64,000 nt of DNA from Synechococcus sp. PROS-9-1 (GTDB taxonomy: Bacteria > Cyanobacteriota > Cyanobacteriia > PCC-6307 > Cyanobiaceae): positions 1,054,001 to 1,118,000 of the forward strand of contig NZ_CP047961.1 in NCBI RefSeq assembly GCF_014279775.1, in the 5' to 3' direction. Shown here piece after piece: positions 17,132 through 27,003 of this stretch. Each line of letters begins with the position of its first letter. The first letter of the stretch is position 1. Below the pieces are notes generated by a model. The model was not told the DNA's origin and made no database searches. It saw only the letters and a list, made by a program, of their open reading frames with translations. The position numbers and the translations under genes are program-made.

Positions 17132-20100
17132 ATGCATCGACTGAGCAGTCTTCCTGGCGCCGAAAGCAACGAGGTTTTCACCGTTGTTGAGCAACCGCCT
17201 GCTCCCATTCTTTTTCTGACGAGCGCTGCAACCGACATCAGTACGCTCTCAGCCTGCCTTCAGCAGCCAGAGCTGGGGCACTTGAAGGAGCAATTGCGAG
17301 CTTTGCCACTCGACTGTCTGCGCCATCCAGCTCAAATTGATCATTATTTGGCCACAACGGGGCGTACGGCTCGAGTGCTCGTGGTGCGCTTGTTGGGAGG
17401 GCGGGGACACTGGAGCTACGGGCTTGAACAGTGCCGCCGCTGGCAGTCGTCTGCTCAAGATCGGACGTTGATCGTCCTGGCGGGGACCGCTGATCAAAAC
17501 GACGAACTCCATCCGATTGGATCGGTGTCTTCCACCCTGTCTCAACAGCTAGCTCTGTTGTTGCGCGAAGGCGGGATGCCCAACATGACCAAGGTTTTGA
17601 AGGCGATTCATCCCTTCATTACCCGTGGGAAGGAAGCTGAAACCCTTATTGACGCTACCGATCTTCAGCCGGAGCGGATGGCTGATCCCGCCCCGTTTGA
17701 TTGGCGTGATGAACCTGGTGCAAAGGTTGGTGTCTTGCTGTATCGGGCCCATGCCCGTGCCGCTGACACGGATTGGTGTGATCAACTTTTAACGGCCTTG
17801 CGAAGCCGCGGATTAGCACCGCGTGCCCTCTGGGTGAGCAGCTTGAGGGACCCCGTGGTTCAAGAGGGGGTGCAACGAGCTTTTCAAGCGCAGGATGTTC
17901 AGCTGGTGGTCTGCACCACGGCATTCGCATCGGTGCAGTTTCAAGAGGCTGGGCTAGGCACTCCTCTTTGGGATGGTCTTGATCTACCTGTGTTGCAGTT
18001 GCTTTGTTCGGGACGATCCAAGCAAGCCTGGGACGCAACCACCCAGGGGCTCGATCCCATCGATCTCTCCCTTCAAGTGGTGCTTCCTGAGTTGGATGGA
18101 CGTATCACCACGAGAATTGGCGCCTTCCGTGAAGTCCAGGATGCGGAGTCCAGTCTGTCGACGGCGGTCAAAGCTTTGGTTGCCGACACTGCTGGGCTGC
18201 ATTGGCTTGCTGAGCATGCCCGTTGTTGGGTGGATCTTCGTCAAACGGACGCAGCAGAGAAACGCGTGGCATTGGTGCTAGCGAATTACCCCGTTCGTAA
18301 TGGACGTTTGGCCAATGGGGTTGGTCTGGATACACCCGCTAGCACGATCAATATCTTGAACTGGCTTGCTGAAGCCGGCGTTGGCCTTGGCAGCGCTTCG
18401 CGTCCCGAAGAGTCTCAGGCGCTAATGGCCCAATTGTTGTCTGGTCGCAGCAACGATCCGGAGAGTTTTCACCTACGGCCCCTTGCCTATCTGCCCCTCA
18501 ACCACTACTTGCGTTGGTGGGAAAAACTCACTCCCGTCGCTCGAGCTCTCATTGAGCAACGCTGGGGTTCACCGGAACAAGCCGTGGATCTGGAGGAGAA
18601 GGGTTTTGCTGTGCATGGTCTTCTGCTGGGTCATGTGGCCGTGTTGATTCAGCCCAGCCGTGGCTACGACCCCGATCAGATCAGTGATCTTCATTCTCCT
18701 GATCTCCCTCCTCCGCATCGTTATTTGGCCCAATATCTCTGGCTGCAGGAGGTGCATGGCACCCAACTGATGGTTCATGTGGGGAAACATGGCAGCGCCG
18801 AATGGCTACCAGGCAAGTCGGTTGGACTGAGTGAGGCCTGCGGGCCAGGACTGGCGCTTGCTCCGATCCCTCACGTCTATCCGTTCATCGTGAATGATCC
18901 GGGGGAGGGATCCCAAGCCAAGCGTCGTGGCCATGCCGTGATTCTCGATCACCTCACTCCACCCTTGGGTCGGGCTGGTCTGCACGGATCATTGCTGTCT
19001 CTGGAAGCCTTACTGGACGAGTACGTCGAGGCTCGTCAGGTTGCTGCCGAGCGATGCGCTGTGCTCGAGCAGCAAATTAAGCAGCTGTTGCAAGGCCTCG
19101 ATTGGCCCTCCTTCCCCAATTCATCAAACGAACCATCGAACGAGCAATCAGGGTTTGCTGATCAAGACAACGAGTCTTGGGCCCGCTGTCTTGATCAGGT
19201 TGAGACCTATCTCTGTGAGTTGAAGGAGGCGCAAATCCGAACAGGCTTGCATCGTCTTGGCAGCCAGCCTGAACCGTTGATTCAGAGAGAACTTCTCCTG
19301 GCCATTGCCCGATCGCCGTCCGGTGGCTGCAAGGGCATCACTCAGGCGATGGCCAAGGTGATTGGACTGGAGTGCGACCCCTGGTCTGATGAAGACGGTG
19401 CCCGTCTTAGCGATCACGACTGCAGAACCCTCGAGCAGTTGGGATGTGATCAGCCCAGACGTGTATCGGCAGCTGTGAGTTGGCTCGATGATCAAGCGCT
19501 TCGCTTGCTGGAACAGATCACAGACCAGCCCTCGGAACCTCTAAGTCCTGCTCTGCAGCATTGGCTCGACGACAACAAGGAGCCTGCTCTACTGCGCTTG
19601 CGCGACGAGCTCTTACCCCGATTGTTGGCCTGTGCATCCAGTGAAAAGAAGGCCTTCCTTGCTGCTTTGGCTGGGCGACGGATCGCAAGTGGTCCCTCCG
19701 GCGCCCCAACGCGAGGACGTCCAGATGTGTTGCCAACGGGTCGCAATTTCTATTCCGTTGACCTGCGTGGTCTTCCAACCGAAGCGGCCTGGGATTTGGG
19801 CCGGCGGAGCGCTGAGCAATTGTTGGATCTCTACCGACTCGAGCATGGAGAAGATCTGCGGCATCTTGCGTTGTCGGTGTGGGGAACAGCCACGATGCGC
19901 AATGGCGGTGAAGACATCGCCCAGATGTTCGCGTTGTTGGGGGTACGTCCTCTCTGGGATGGCCCAACACGGCGAATGGTGGAGCTTGAAGTGATCCCGT
20001 TGAGCCTGTTGGCTCGCCCCCGGGTTGATGTCACCTTGCGGATGTCAGGACTGTTCCGCGATGCCTTCCCTCAGCTTGTGGGTTGGGTGAATCGCGCTGT

Positions 20101-20908
20101 ACAACTCGTTTCATCCCTCGATGAACCTGACGCCGAGAATCCGCTTGCGGCGATCACCCGTCAGGACGGACCTCAAGCCAGGATTTTTGGTTCTGCACCG
20201 GGTGCGTATGGCGCTGGATTGCAGGCCTTGATTGATTCCGGCCAATGGGACAACCAGGATGAACTTGGCGAGGCTTTTTTAGCCTGGAGTTCGTGGAGTT
20301 ATGACGGCGACGTTCATGCCCGGGCCAATCGCACAGGGTTAGAGGGTGCTCTGCGCCATGTGCAGGTGGTTCTTCATAACCAAGACAACAGGGAACACGA
20401 TTTACTCGATTCTGATGACTACTACCAGTTCCATGGGGGGATGACCGCTGCGGTGCGTCGCTCTGGAGGGACCACAGTGGAGCCCTGGTTTGCAGACCAT
20501 TCACGCCAAGAAAGGCTTCGCATTCATTCCCTCAGCCGTGAAATCGACAAGGTAGTCAGAAGCCGTTTATTGAATCCTCGTTGGATCAAGGGAATGCAAC
20601 AGCACGGCTACAAGGGAGCGTTCGAAATGGGAGCCAGCCTTGATTATCTGTTTGCTTACGACGCTTCAACAGAAGCCGTTCCTGATTGGTGCTATGGAGC
20701 CATCTGTGATCAATGGCTACTGGAATCTGGCACTCAAGCCTTCTTAAGCCGGTCCAATCCCTGGGTGCTTAGAGATATGGCCGAACGACTGTTGGAAGCG
20801 GCAAACCGTGGATTGTGGTCTCAACCGTCCCCTGATCAGCTTGAGCAGATCAGGGGCTTGGTTCTCCAGGCCGAGCAGGCTGTCGAGAATGGAGGCCTTA
20901 GTTGTTGA
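17132..20908 (+). CDS. cobN: Cobaltochelatase subunit CobN
   Basis: A 1258-residue large chelatase subunit that inserts cobalt into the corrin ring in B12 synthesis. The CobN/Mg-chelatase H fold is evident from RNGRLANGVGLDTPAST with NILNWLAEAGVGL, from HVGKHGSAEWLPGKSVGLSEACGP, and from the C-terminal DNREHDLLDSDDYYQFHGGM and KGMQQHGYKGAFEM motifs. Overall resemblance is to CobN rather than ChlH, though the two are homologous and a ChlH-like paralogue is the main alternative. A GGAG sits upstream of the ATG. Its 3' end overlaps the convergent hypothetical gene by 11 bp. In cyanobacteria CobN likely works with ChlI/ChlD-type partners, which are not in this window. Confidence 0.9.
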   Translation: MHRLSSLPGAESNEVFTVVEQPPAPILFLTSAATDISTLSACLQQPELGHLKEQLRALPLDCLRHPAQIDHYLATTGRTARVLVVRLLGGRGHWSYGLEQCRRWQSSAQDRTLIVLAGTADQNDELHPIGSVSSTLSQQLALLLREGGMPNMTKVLKAIHPFITRGKEAETLIDATDLQPERMADPAPFDWRDEPGAKVGVLLYRAHARAADTDWCDQLLTALRSRGLAPRALWVSSLRDPVVQEGVQRAFQAQDVQLVVCTTAFASVQFQEAGLGTPLWDGLDLPVLQLLCSGRSKQAWDATTQGLDPIDLSLQVVLPELDGRITTRIGAFREVQDAESSLSTAVKALVADTAGLHWLAEHARCWVDLRQTDAAEKRVALVLANYPVRNGRLANGVGLDTPASTINILNWLAEAGVGLGSASRPEESQALMAQLLSGRSNDPESFHLRPLAYLPLNHYLRWWEKLTPVARALIEQRWGSPEQAVDLEEKGFAVHGLLLGHVAVLIQPSRGYDPDQISDLHSPDLPPPHRYLAQYLWLQEVHGTQLMVHVGKHGSAEWLPGKSVGLSEACGPGLALAPIPHVYPFIVNDPGEGSQAKRRGHAVILDHLTPPLGRAGLHGSLLSLEALLDEYVEARQVAAERCAVLEQQIKQLLQGLDWPSFPNSSNEPSNEQSGFADQDNESWARCLDQVETYLCELKEAQIRTGLHRLGSQPEPLIQRELLLAIARSPSGGCKGITQAMAKVIGLECDPWSDEDGARLSDHDCRTLEQLGCDQPRRVSAAVSWLDDQALRLLEQITDQPSEPLSPALQHWLDDNKEPALLRLRDELLPRLLACASSEKKAFLAALAGRRIASGPSGAPTRGRPDVLPTGRNFYSVDLRGLPTEAAWDLGRRSAEQLLDLYRLEHGEDLRHLALSVWGTATMRNGGEDIAQMFALLGVRPLWDGPTRRMVELEVIPLSLLARPRVDVTLRMSGLFRDAFPQLVGWVNRAVQLVSSLDEPDAENPLAAITRQDGPQARIFGSAPGAYGAGLQALIDSGQWDNQDELGEAFLAWSSWSYDGDVHARANRTGLEGALRHVQVVLHNQDNREHDLLDSDDYYQFHGGMTAAVRRSGGTTVEPWFADHSRQERLRIHSLSREIDKVVRSRLLNPRWIKGMQQHGYKGAFEMGASLDYLFAYDASTEAVPDWCYGAICDQWLLESGTQAFLSRSNPWVLRDMAERLLEAANRGLWSQPSPDQLEQIRGLVLQAEQAVENGGLSC

Positions 20909-21473
20909 GGTCGCGGACCATGTCTTTGAACGGATCAATCGATCCTGGTTTTGAGGATGGAGTCCGCGTAGGCATCTGTGGTGCAGGCTGCATCGATGGG
21001 GGTTCGGACTTCAACTCCTCCTTGCGACCTGCAGGGGCTGCGTTAGCAGCCATGGGTGAATTCACACCAGCTGTACGTAAGGCATTGCCCTTAAGTTTTT
21101 GATCCAGTTGCTCCTTTGTCATCGCCTCGGCGAACGTCTTTTTCACCGGGGTGGGAACACCACTTGAAAAAACGGAGGGGATGGAAGGCTCTTCGTTGGG
21201 TTTTTCATCACCCAAACCCTTGGACCGAGTCCCAATTTTGACATCCATTGCGTCAACTTCTGTCACCAGTTCTTTATTGCCTGGATTGTCAGCGGACCCT
21301 GGGAAGGTGCGGCGGATGGTTTTGGCCTCCCGCATGTAGTCCACATTTCCGTAGGACGACGACGCGTCAGAGTCGAGGTAGAAGGCTTCTGTCTTCGGCT
21401 TGCCAGCATCTTTGGGGGCCTGTTGACCATCGTCCTTGGAGCGTGACTTCAGTAGCCGATCAAAGAGGCCCAT
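20898..21473 (-). CDS. Conserved hypothetical protein, low complexity
   Basis: A 191-residue hydrophilic protein starting MGLFDRLLKSRSKDD. It is rich in Lys, Pro, Ser and Glu, with no membrane segment and a predicted disordered character. A semi-ordered segment (YGNVDYMREAKTIRRTFPG) and a C-terminal DPFKDMVRDLNN helix could be binding motifs. I do not recognise a named family. It lies 27 bp upstream of the PHP gene's stop region on the same strand as the downstream member of that run, and overlaps cobN at its 3' end. Confidence 0.6.
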   Translation of the reverse strand: MGLFDRLLKSRSKDDGQQAPKDAGKPKTEAFYLDSDASSSYGNVDYMREAKTIRRTFPGSADNPGNKELVTEVDAMDVKIGTRSKGLGDEKPNEEPSIPSVFSSGVPTPVKKTFAEAMTKEQLDQKLKGNALRTAGVNSPMAANAAPAGRKEELKSEPPSMQPAPQMPTRTPSSKPGSIDPFKDMVRDLNN

Positions 21474-21500
21474 TTCATCTATCTAGATCGATACGTGAAT

Positions 21501-22157
21501 TTAACGGCCTTTTAGGTCCATACCGTGGGTATCGGTGCCACAAGTACGCAAAAGGCCAAGGTTTTTTAACTGTTTGTCGATTGATTCGCAGATCAATGGC
21601 GTGGAGGCCCAGCGTTGTTGCATGTCGTAGTCGTACCAGGCTTCTCCACCGTCGTAACCCAGCTCAGCTGCTGCATCAATCAGCTCTGAGAAGCCCAACC
21701 TGTAGCGACCTGGATGGGCGAGGATTGCAAGCCCTCCGGCTTCATGAATGGCTTTGCGAACCTCAGCAGCCCTGAGAGGAGCGCCCACCGCAGCATCGCC
21801 GCTGGAATAGGGCAAAAGAGCGGGATGACCTGGCGTAAAGCCAAGAGCCAAAACGTGGACCAAACAACCGCGCAAGATGCAACTGATTTCCATGCCACTC
21901 CAGAGTGTTGGAGTGCTTTCGCCCCGACCGCGGGCGCGATCAAGCCAGTCGACCATTGGCATGTAGGCAGCGATCGAATGGTGATCGGTGACCGCAATGT
22001 GATGCAGCTTTCTAGCCGTGGCTTGTTCAATCAGAGCAATCGGTTCCAGGCTTCCGTCGCTGCAAACGGTATGGCAATGAAAATTGAGTAAGCCCGGACA
22101 GCTCTCCGGTCCAATCGTGTTCAAGACAGCCCGCAATGGGTGCTGGTCATGAGTCAC
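21501..22157 (-). CDS. PHP-domain metal-dependent phosphoesterase
   Basis: A 218-residue PHP protein. Metal-binding motifs are NFHCHTVCSDG (HxH), AVTDHHSI, SGMEIS, ILAHPGRY and the C-terminal GTDTHG. This is the arrangement seen in the YciV/RnmAM-like group that hydrolyses 3',5'-bisphosphate nucleotides or short RNA ends; the substrate here is not proven. Its start overlaps the end of hemJ by 11 bp. Confidence 0.85.
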   Translation of the reverse strand: MTHDQHPLRAVLNTIGPESCPGLLNFHCHTVCSDGSLEPIALIEQATARKLHHIAVTDHHSIAAYMPMVDWLDRARGRGESTPTLWSGMEISCILRGCLVHVLALGFTPGHPALLPYSSGDAAVGAPLRAAEVRKAIHEAGGLAILAHPGRYRLGFSELIDAAAELGYDGGEAWYDYDMQQRWASTPLICESIDKQLKNLGLLRTCGTDTHGMDLKGR

Positions 22158-22752
22158 TGGCTTGCTCCTGCGCTAGCGCTGCTTCACGAAGACGCCGCCA
22201 GCGGGCATAAAACTGAATGGTTCCTGCCATGAACACCACCAGTCCGACGGTGAGCCAGGTTGCCGCCCCAGTGGGGAACTGGGTCTTGAACACCACCAGC
22301 ATCACCACCAGGACCAGCAACAGGGTGGGCAGTTCATTGAGAGCTCGGAGTTGCCGTCCGCTCCATTGGCAAACCCCAGCCTCAAGTTGGCCCATGATTC
22401 GATAGCAAAACACGTGATACGCCAATAACAAGGCCACAAAACCGAGCTTTGCGTGCATCCAGCCTTGGTGCAGCCAGGACGGTTGGGCGATCAACAGCCC
22501 TGCTGCCATCGTCACGGTGAGGATGAGTCCAGGTGTGGTGATGATGTTGGCCAGTCGCCGTTCCATCAGGGCGTATTGGGCTTTGAAGGCTTCGCGAACA
22601 GGTGACGACTCCTCTTCGGCTTCAACGTGATAGATGAACAGCCTGACGAGATAAAACAATCCGGCGAACCAGACCACCACTCCAATGATGTGCAGGGTCT
22701 TGAACCACAGGTAAGCCTCAGGAGGAAGCGTCAGTGTCATGTCCCCATCCAT
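22147..22752 (-). CDS. hemJ: Protoporphyrinogen IX oxidase HemJ
   Basis: A 201-residue membrane protein with about four transmembrane segments. The N-terminal YLWFKTLHIIGVVVWFAGLF carries the conserved His, and MHAKLGFVALLLAYHVF and RALNELPTLLLVLVV are family motifs. HemJ is the heme b-containing enzyme that oxidises protoporphyrinogen IX in most cyanobacteria, feeding heme, chlorophyll and bilin synthesis. Start is ambiguous between ATG at 22752 and ATG at 22740; the former has GGGAG at good spacing. It overlaps the downstream PHP gene. Confidence 0.88.
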   Translation of the reverse strand: MDGDMTLTLPPEAYLWFKTLHIIGVVVWFAGLFYLVRLFIYHVEAEEESSPVREAFKAQYALMERRLANIITTPGLILTVTMAAGLLIAQPSWLHQGWMHAKLGFVALLLAYHVFCYRIMGQLEAGVCQWSGRQLRALNELPTLLLVLVVMLVVFKTQFPTGAATWLTVGLVVFMAGTIQFYARWRRLREAALAQEQASDS

Positions 22753-22775
22753 CTCCCATCAACAATAGAAAGGTG

Positions 22776-24182
22776 CTAGCTGAGCGAGTCAAGAAACTGT
22801 TGCGCCTTGGAGTAATGGGTTTCCATCACCTCTGGTGCCATGCGATCGAGATTGCGCGTCATCATCGCCAATCTTGGTTGAGACCGAAAAAAGTCTCCAT
22901 GACGGTGAATAAAACTCCAGAACAAACCATCCCATATTCCACACCACTCTCCGGGTTTGTAGTCCGACATTTTGCGCACGTAATTGGAACCTGATAAATA
23001 AGGTTTAGTTGTAAAGATTCCACCGTCAGCAAACTGACTCATCCCATAAACATTCGGGACCATCACCCAATCGTAAGCATCCACAAAAAGTTCCATGAAC
23101 CAGGTGTAGATGCGGGTGGGGTGGAAGCTGCAAAGAAGCATCATATTTCCAAGCAACATTAAACGCTCAATATGATGACAATAACCAGTATTAAGGGCGC
23201 GTTTAATGGCATCATCAATCGGCGGAATTCCTGTCGTTCCTTGATAAAAAGCATCTGGGATGGGACGATCCTCAAAATTCCAAAAATTGCTGTTTCGCAT
23301 CGTTACTCCGTGTCGCAAATACATGGCGGCCATGAATTCACGCCAGCCAATGATCTGTCTTAAAAAACCTTCCAATGAATTGAGGGGCATGGCATTGGCA
23401 TCTGCGGCTTCGAGTGTTCTGTTGAGAACCTGTTCTGGAGTGAGCAGTCCAAGATTAAGCATCGGCGTAAGGACGCTATGCCACATCACACGGTGCTGGG
23501 AGCTGATCGCATCCTCATAGGTGCCAAAACCAGCCAGTCTGTGTTCAAGAAAAGTGTCCAACCATTGTTGTGCCGATAAGTGATCAATGGGCAAGTCAAT
23601 AGATGGTTCTTCGGGAACAGTGATTCCCTTGGGAAGTTTTTTACGATTATCGGCATCAAAACTCCAACGCCCTCCTACAGGAGACCCCTGATCATCGATC
23701 AATACTCCCAGGCGTTTGCGCTGCATTTGATAGAAATGGACCATCATTGGCTTGCGTCGGCCATTGAAATACTCATCCATCACTTCAGTTGGTGTGAGCA
23801 ACATCGGAGTGGGCACAATCTCTAGGACGCAACTTCGCTGATGCAGGGTCTTTCTGACTCTCTTGGTTAAAAGGTCGTCGACTGGATCAGCAAGGTAAAA
23901 CGTTTGATAGCCAGAGTCGATTAGTTGGTTCAGGAGATCTGACGTTTGTTGCTGTTCGTTTGGCGTCAGCGTGAAAACGCTATGGCCTTTGGATTCAAGG
24001 CGCTTTTTATAGGCAAGCATCGATTGTTGATGCAACTGCTGCTTGCGTGGATGGATGGTGAGTGGCCATTGAGGATCCCCACCAAGAATCAAGCCATCAG
24101 CAATCAGGGCAATGCTTCTATTGGCACGAATTCCGGGATGGTGTTCGAACAGCTGATGGGGAAAAACAAGGGTGACTTCCAT
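22776..24182 (-). CDS. Cryptochrome/photolyase-related protein (FeS-BCP/CryPro subfamily, Fe-S loop absent)
   Basis: A 468-residue flavoprotein of the prokaryotic (6-4) photolyase-like group. The N-terminal LVFPHQLFEHHP starts the Rossmann-like antenna domain. The catalytic half holds FLRQIIGWREFM, GYCHHIERLMLLGN and VPNVYGMSQFADGG, all typical. Only four cysteines exist (118, 335, 351, 414). The YCxxC...C segment that ligates [4Fe-4S] in Agrobacterium PhrB is replaced by a shorter DYKPGEWCGIWDGLF stretch, so a cluster appears unlikely. Expected role is light-driven repair of (6-4) photoproducts or a related lesion. It is 23 bp upstream of hemJ on the same strand. Confidence 0.85.
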   Translation of the reverse strand: MEVTLVFPHQLFEHHPGIRANRSIALIADGLILGGDPQWPLTIHPRKQQLHQQSMLAYKKRLESKGHSVFTLTPNEQQQTSDLLNQLIDSGYQTFYLADPVDDLLTKRVRKTLHQRSCVLEIVPTPMLLTPTEVMDEYFNGRRKPMMVHFYQMQRKRLGVLIDDQGSPVGGRWSFDADNRKKLPKGITVPEEPSIDLPIDHLSAQQWLDTFLEHRLAGFGTYEDAISSQHRVMWHSVLTPMLNLGLLTPEQVLNRTLEAADANAMPLNSLEGFLRQIIGWREFMAAMYLRHGVTMRNSNFWNFEDRPIPDAFYQGTTGIPPIDDAIKRALNTGYCHHIERLMLLGNMMLLCSFHPTRIYTWFMELFVDAYDWVMVPNVYGMSQFADGGIFTTKPYLSGSNYVRKMSDYKPGEWCGIWDGLFWSFIHRHGDFFRSQPRLAMMTRNLDRMAPEVMETHYSKAQQFLDSLS

Positions 24183-24188
24183 CGCGAC

Positions 24189-24503
24189 TTAACCGGCTTC
24201 TCCTGCGAGTCGACAGGCACGCCGCCCAAGAGCTGTGGCTGGGATGCGATCCACCAATCCGCCTCTTGGGCTGAGCTGTTGGTTGCGACAGTCCATCACC
24301 ACACGTTCCCGATGACCTTGTTGATCTTCTAATCGCATGCGGAGTTGCCAGTGATTTTTGGCGCTGCGGGTGATTTCATCGGCGCACACCACACCTGTGC
24401 AGAGGCCAGGTGCGGCAACGGCTCGATCAGGGCCGATCAGTGTGATGGCGACGCCGATCAAAACAGAGAAGATCAAGTTTGCGGCTTGAAAGCTCCGTTT
24501 CAT
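24189..24503 (-). CDS. Small exported hypothetical protein, 104 aa
   Basis: A 104-residue protein with a signal peptide (hydrophobic [15 protein letters not shown], then AVAAP with an AxA cleavage site). The mature part has a Cys pair LCTGVVC and a third and fourth Cys (MDCRN, RRACRL), possibly disulfides. No family recognised. Its ATG overlaps the uvrC stop as ATGA, so it is translationally coupled to uvrC, though no functional link is evident. Confidence 0.65.
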   Translation of the reverse strand: MKRSFQAANLIFSVLIGVAITLIGPDRAVAAPGLCTGVVCADEITRSAKNHWQLRMRLEDQQGHRERVVMDCRNQQLSPRGGLVDRIPATALGRRACRLAGEAG

Positions 24504-26455
24504 GCCATGTCCTCGCCTGCCATCACCACGTTGTCCTCATCCGCTTCCTGAGGATGAAAATAGGCGCGGATCTGCTTGGCCAGCGAGAGTCCCACACCGG
24601 GGGCTTGATGGAGCTGATCCACGCTGGCGAGCTGAATGGCATCAATGGATTGAAAGTGGGCCAGAAGATCTCGCACGCGTTTTGGGCCTAGCCCTGGGAT
24701 GTCAGATAGCCGTGAGCGCTTCATCCGCTGGCCCCGTTGCTGTCGATGGAAGGTCACTGCAAAGCGATGCGCCTCGTCGCGCAAACGCCGCAGCAAGGCC
24801 ACTCCGAGTTGATCGGGTTCACTTTCAAGGGGTTGCTTGGCTTCTGGCAGGAAGATCTCTTCGCGTTGTTTGGCCAAGGAACACACCACAAGATCCTCAT
24901 CTAGATCCAACTCGCGTAAGGCTTCCATCACTGCTGAAAGCTGACCTTTGCCGCCGTCGATCATCACGACATCGGGCCAATCATGCAGTCCGTCCATGTT
25001 CAGGCTGCTGCTGGATTGACGCCTGATCTGAACCAGATCAGCACCCTCCGCTTTGATGCGAGCCCATTTGCGAAATCGCCGACGCATGATTTCTGCCATG
25101 GCCATAAAGTCATCGCTGTGACCGGCCTGAATGCTGCTGCTTTGGATTTTGTATCGGCGGTAATGCTGCTTGGCAGGAAGTCCATCAATAAAGACCACCT
25201 GCGAGGCAACAGCATCGCTGCCCTGAATATGACTGATGTCATAGCCCTCGATTCGTCTTGGTGGTGTGGCCAATTCAAGAAGTTGAGCGAGATCTTCATT
25301 CGCTAAGGCCTGTTGCTCCTGGCTTTGGCGAGCTCGACCTAGTTCAAATTCAGCGTTACGCATCACCAACTCAATCAGATCTGCTTTTTGGCGCCGTTTG
25401 GGATGCAAGACCTGAACTTTGCGCTCTCTTTGCTCGCTTAGCCATTCGGCAATCAAGGGCTGTTGAGGAAGCGGATGCTGCACTAAGACTTCTGGAGGAA
25501 TCTCAACAGCATCAACCTGGCTGTAGTGCTCTTCGATGACCCGTTGAAGAATTAATCCCGCCTGCAGGTCTTTTGCGTCTGCTGCAAAACCAAGCCTCCC
25601 AACAAGTTTTCCAGCACGCATCTGGAACAACTGAATCGCTGCAAAATGATCATCTTGGGCAACAGCTAGAACATCCCTGTTCACAGTTGCATCTGGCAAA
25701 CTCATTTTTTGATCAGCCGTTAACTGATCAATGCCCTGAAGCTGATCGCGTAGTCGAGCAGCAGATTCAAAATCAAGCCTCTCAGCGTAGCGCTCCATCT
25801 GCTGGTTGAGGAGTTGCCTGAGTTCATCACTGCGCCCCTGAAACACCATCGCGACTTTGCGTAAAGTTTGGTGATAATCCTCAGAACTCACCTTCTCCTG
25901 ACAAACACCTGGACAACGACCAATCGAATAATTAAGGCAGGTTCGATTTGGATGAAGTGGACGTGGTCGTTGGCGTAGTGGAAACACTCGTTTCACAAGA
26001 AAAAGAGTTCTTCTCAGTAAGCCCACATCCACATAGGGTCCATAAAATCGATCAAGAGGGCTTCGAAACCTTCGCCGTCTAGTAATAAAAATGCGGGGGT
26101 AGGGTTCGCTCCATGTAATGCAGAGATAGGGATATTTTTTGTCGTCTTTCAACAGCACATTGAAATGTGGTTGCTGGTTTTTAATGAGATTGGATTCCAG
26201 AGCGAGCGCTTCTGCCTCGCTGTCGGTCACGATGAATTCAATTTCACAGATCTGTCGCACCATCAAGCGGATGCGTGGGCTCAGGTCTTGGCTGCTGCGA
26301 AAGTAACTTCGAACCCTGCTGCGCAAGGTTTTTGATTTTCCGACATAGAGCAACCGATCGTCGGCATCACGCATGAGATAACAGCCCGGCTCAGGGGGGA
26401 TCTCTTTCAGGCGCTGTTCCAGGCGCTCCGGTTGCTCGAGCAAAGGACGCTGCAT
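24500..26455 (-). CDS. uvrC: Excinuclease ABC subunit C
   Basis: A 651-residue UvrC, the nuclease that makes both incisions in nucleotide excision repair. An N-terminal GIY-YIG domain ([25 protein letters not shown]) is followed by a Cys-containing region ([13 protein letters not shown]), the UVR domain that contacts UvrB ([17 protein letters not shown]), an RNase H-like endonuclease domain ([29 protein letters not shown]), and C-terminal tandem helix-hairpin-helix motifs ([28 protein letters not shown]). It sits near a photolyase-like gene, a loose DNA-repair neighbourhood. It is divergent from coaD with 55 bp between starts. Confidence 0.97.
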   Translation of the reverse strand: MQRPLLEQPERLEQRLKEIPPEPGCYLMRDADDRLLYVGKSKTLRSRVRSYFRSSQDLSPRIRLMVRQICEIEFIVTDSEAEALALESNLIKNQQPHFNVLLKDDKKYPYLCITWSEPYPRIFITRRRRFRSPLDRFYGPYVDVGLLRRTLFLVKRVFPLRQRPRPLHPNRTCLNYSIGRCPGVCQEKVSSEDYHQTLRKVAMVFQGRSDELRQLLNQQMERYAERLDFESAARLRDQLQGIDQLTADQKMSLPDATVNRDVLAVAQDDHFAAIQLFQMRAGKLVGRLGFAADAKDLQAGLILQRVIEEHYSQVDAVEIPPEVLVQHPLPQQPLIAEWLSEQRERKVQVLHPKRRQKADLIELVMRNAEFELGRARQSQEQQALANEDLAQLLELATPPRRIEGYDISHIQGSDAVASQVVFIDGLPAKQHYRRYKIQSSSIQAGHSDDFMAMAEIMRRRFRKWARIKAEGADLVQIRRQSSSSLNMDGLHDWPDVVMIDGGKGQLSAVMEALRELDLDEDLVVCSLAKQREEIFLPEAKQPLESEPDQLGVALLRRLRDEAHRFAVTFHRQQRGQRMKRSRLSDIPGLGPKRVRDLLAHFQSIDAIQLASVDQLHQAPGVGLSLAKQIRAYFHPQEADEDNVVMAGEDMA

Positions 26456-26510
26456 GAAATGAATCTAGGGAACCTGCGCTGCATAGGATCCAATCAGTCC
26501 TGCACAGCTG

Positions 26511-26993
26511 ATGCGCGCTCTTTACCCGGGCAGTTTCGATCCTCTCACCCTTGGACACCTCGATTTAATCGAGCGTGGTTGTTCTCTGTTCGGAGAAGTG
26601 GTGATTGCTGTTCTCCAGAACCCAGGAAAGTCCCCCACATTCAGCCTTGATCAGCGGCTGGAACAAATCACTCAGGCCACCTCCCATCTGCAAGGGGTCA
26701 CGGTGACCAGCTTTAACGGCCTAACGGTGAATTGTGCTCGCGAACACCATGCCCAGTTGATTTTGCGCGGTTTACGAGCGATGAGTGATTTCGAATACGA
26801 GCTCCAGATCGCGCATACGAATCGATCTTTGGATTCTGAATTTGAAACGATTTTCCTAAGCACAGCAGCCCACTACAGCTTTCTGAGCAGTTCTGTTGTG
26901 AAAGAAGTAGCCCGTTTTGGTGGTCGTGTTGAACACATGGTTCCGTCGGTGGTGGCGGAGGACCTCAAGAGGTTCTTTAATTCAGCTTTATAA
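26511..26993 (+). CDS. coaD: Phosphopantetheine adenylyltransferase
   Basis: A 160-residue nucleotidyltransferase for the penultimate step of coenzyme A synthesis (4'-phosphopantetheine + ATP to dephospho-CoA). The T/HxGH motif is [17 protein letters not shown], and the C-terminal ATP-binding segment is [17 protein letters not shown]. Length is standard. The gene is 10 bp upstream of the Cdv3-like gene and probably co-transcribed with it. Confidence 0.96.
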   Translation: MRALYPGSFDPLTLGHLDLIERGCSLFGEVVIAVLQNPGKSPTFSLDQRLEQITQATSHLQGVTVTSFNGLTVNCAREHHAQLILRGLRAMSDFEYELQIAHTNRSLDSEFETIFLSTAAHYSFLSSSVVKEVARFGGRVEHMVPSVVAEDLKRFFNSAL

Positions 26994-27003
26994 GTCAGTT
27001 GCG

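Noticed and set aside
17132-20908. Mg-chelatase subunit ChlH instead of CobN
   Set aside because: The internal motifs and N-terminal MHRLSSLPG start resemble CobN more; ChlH remains only a remote alternative.
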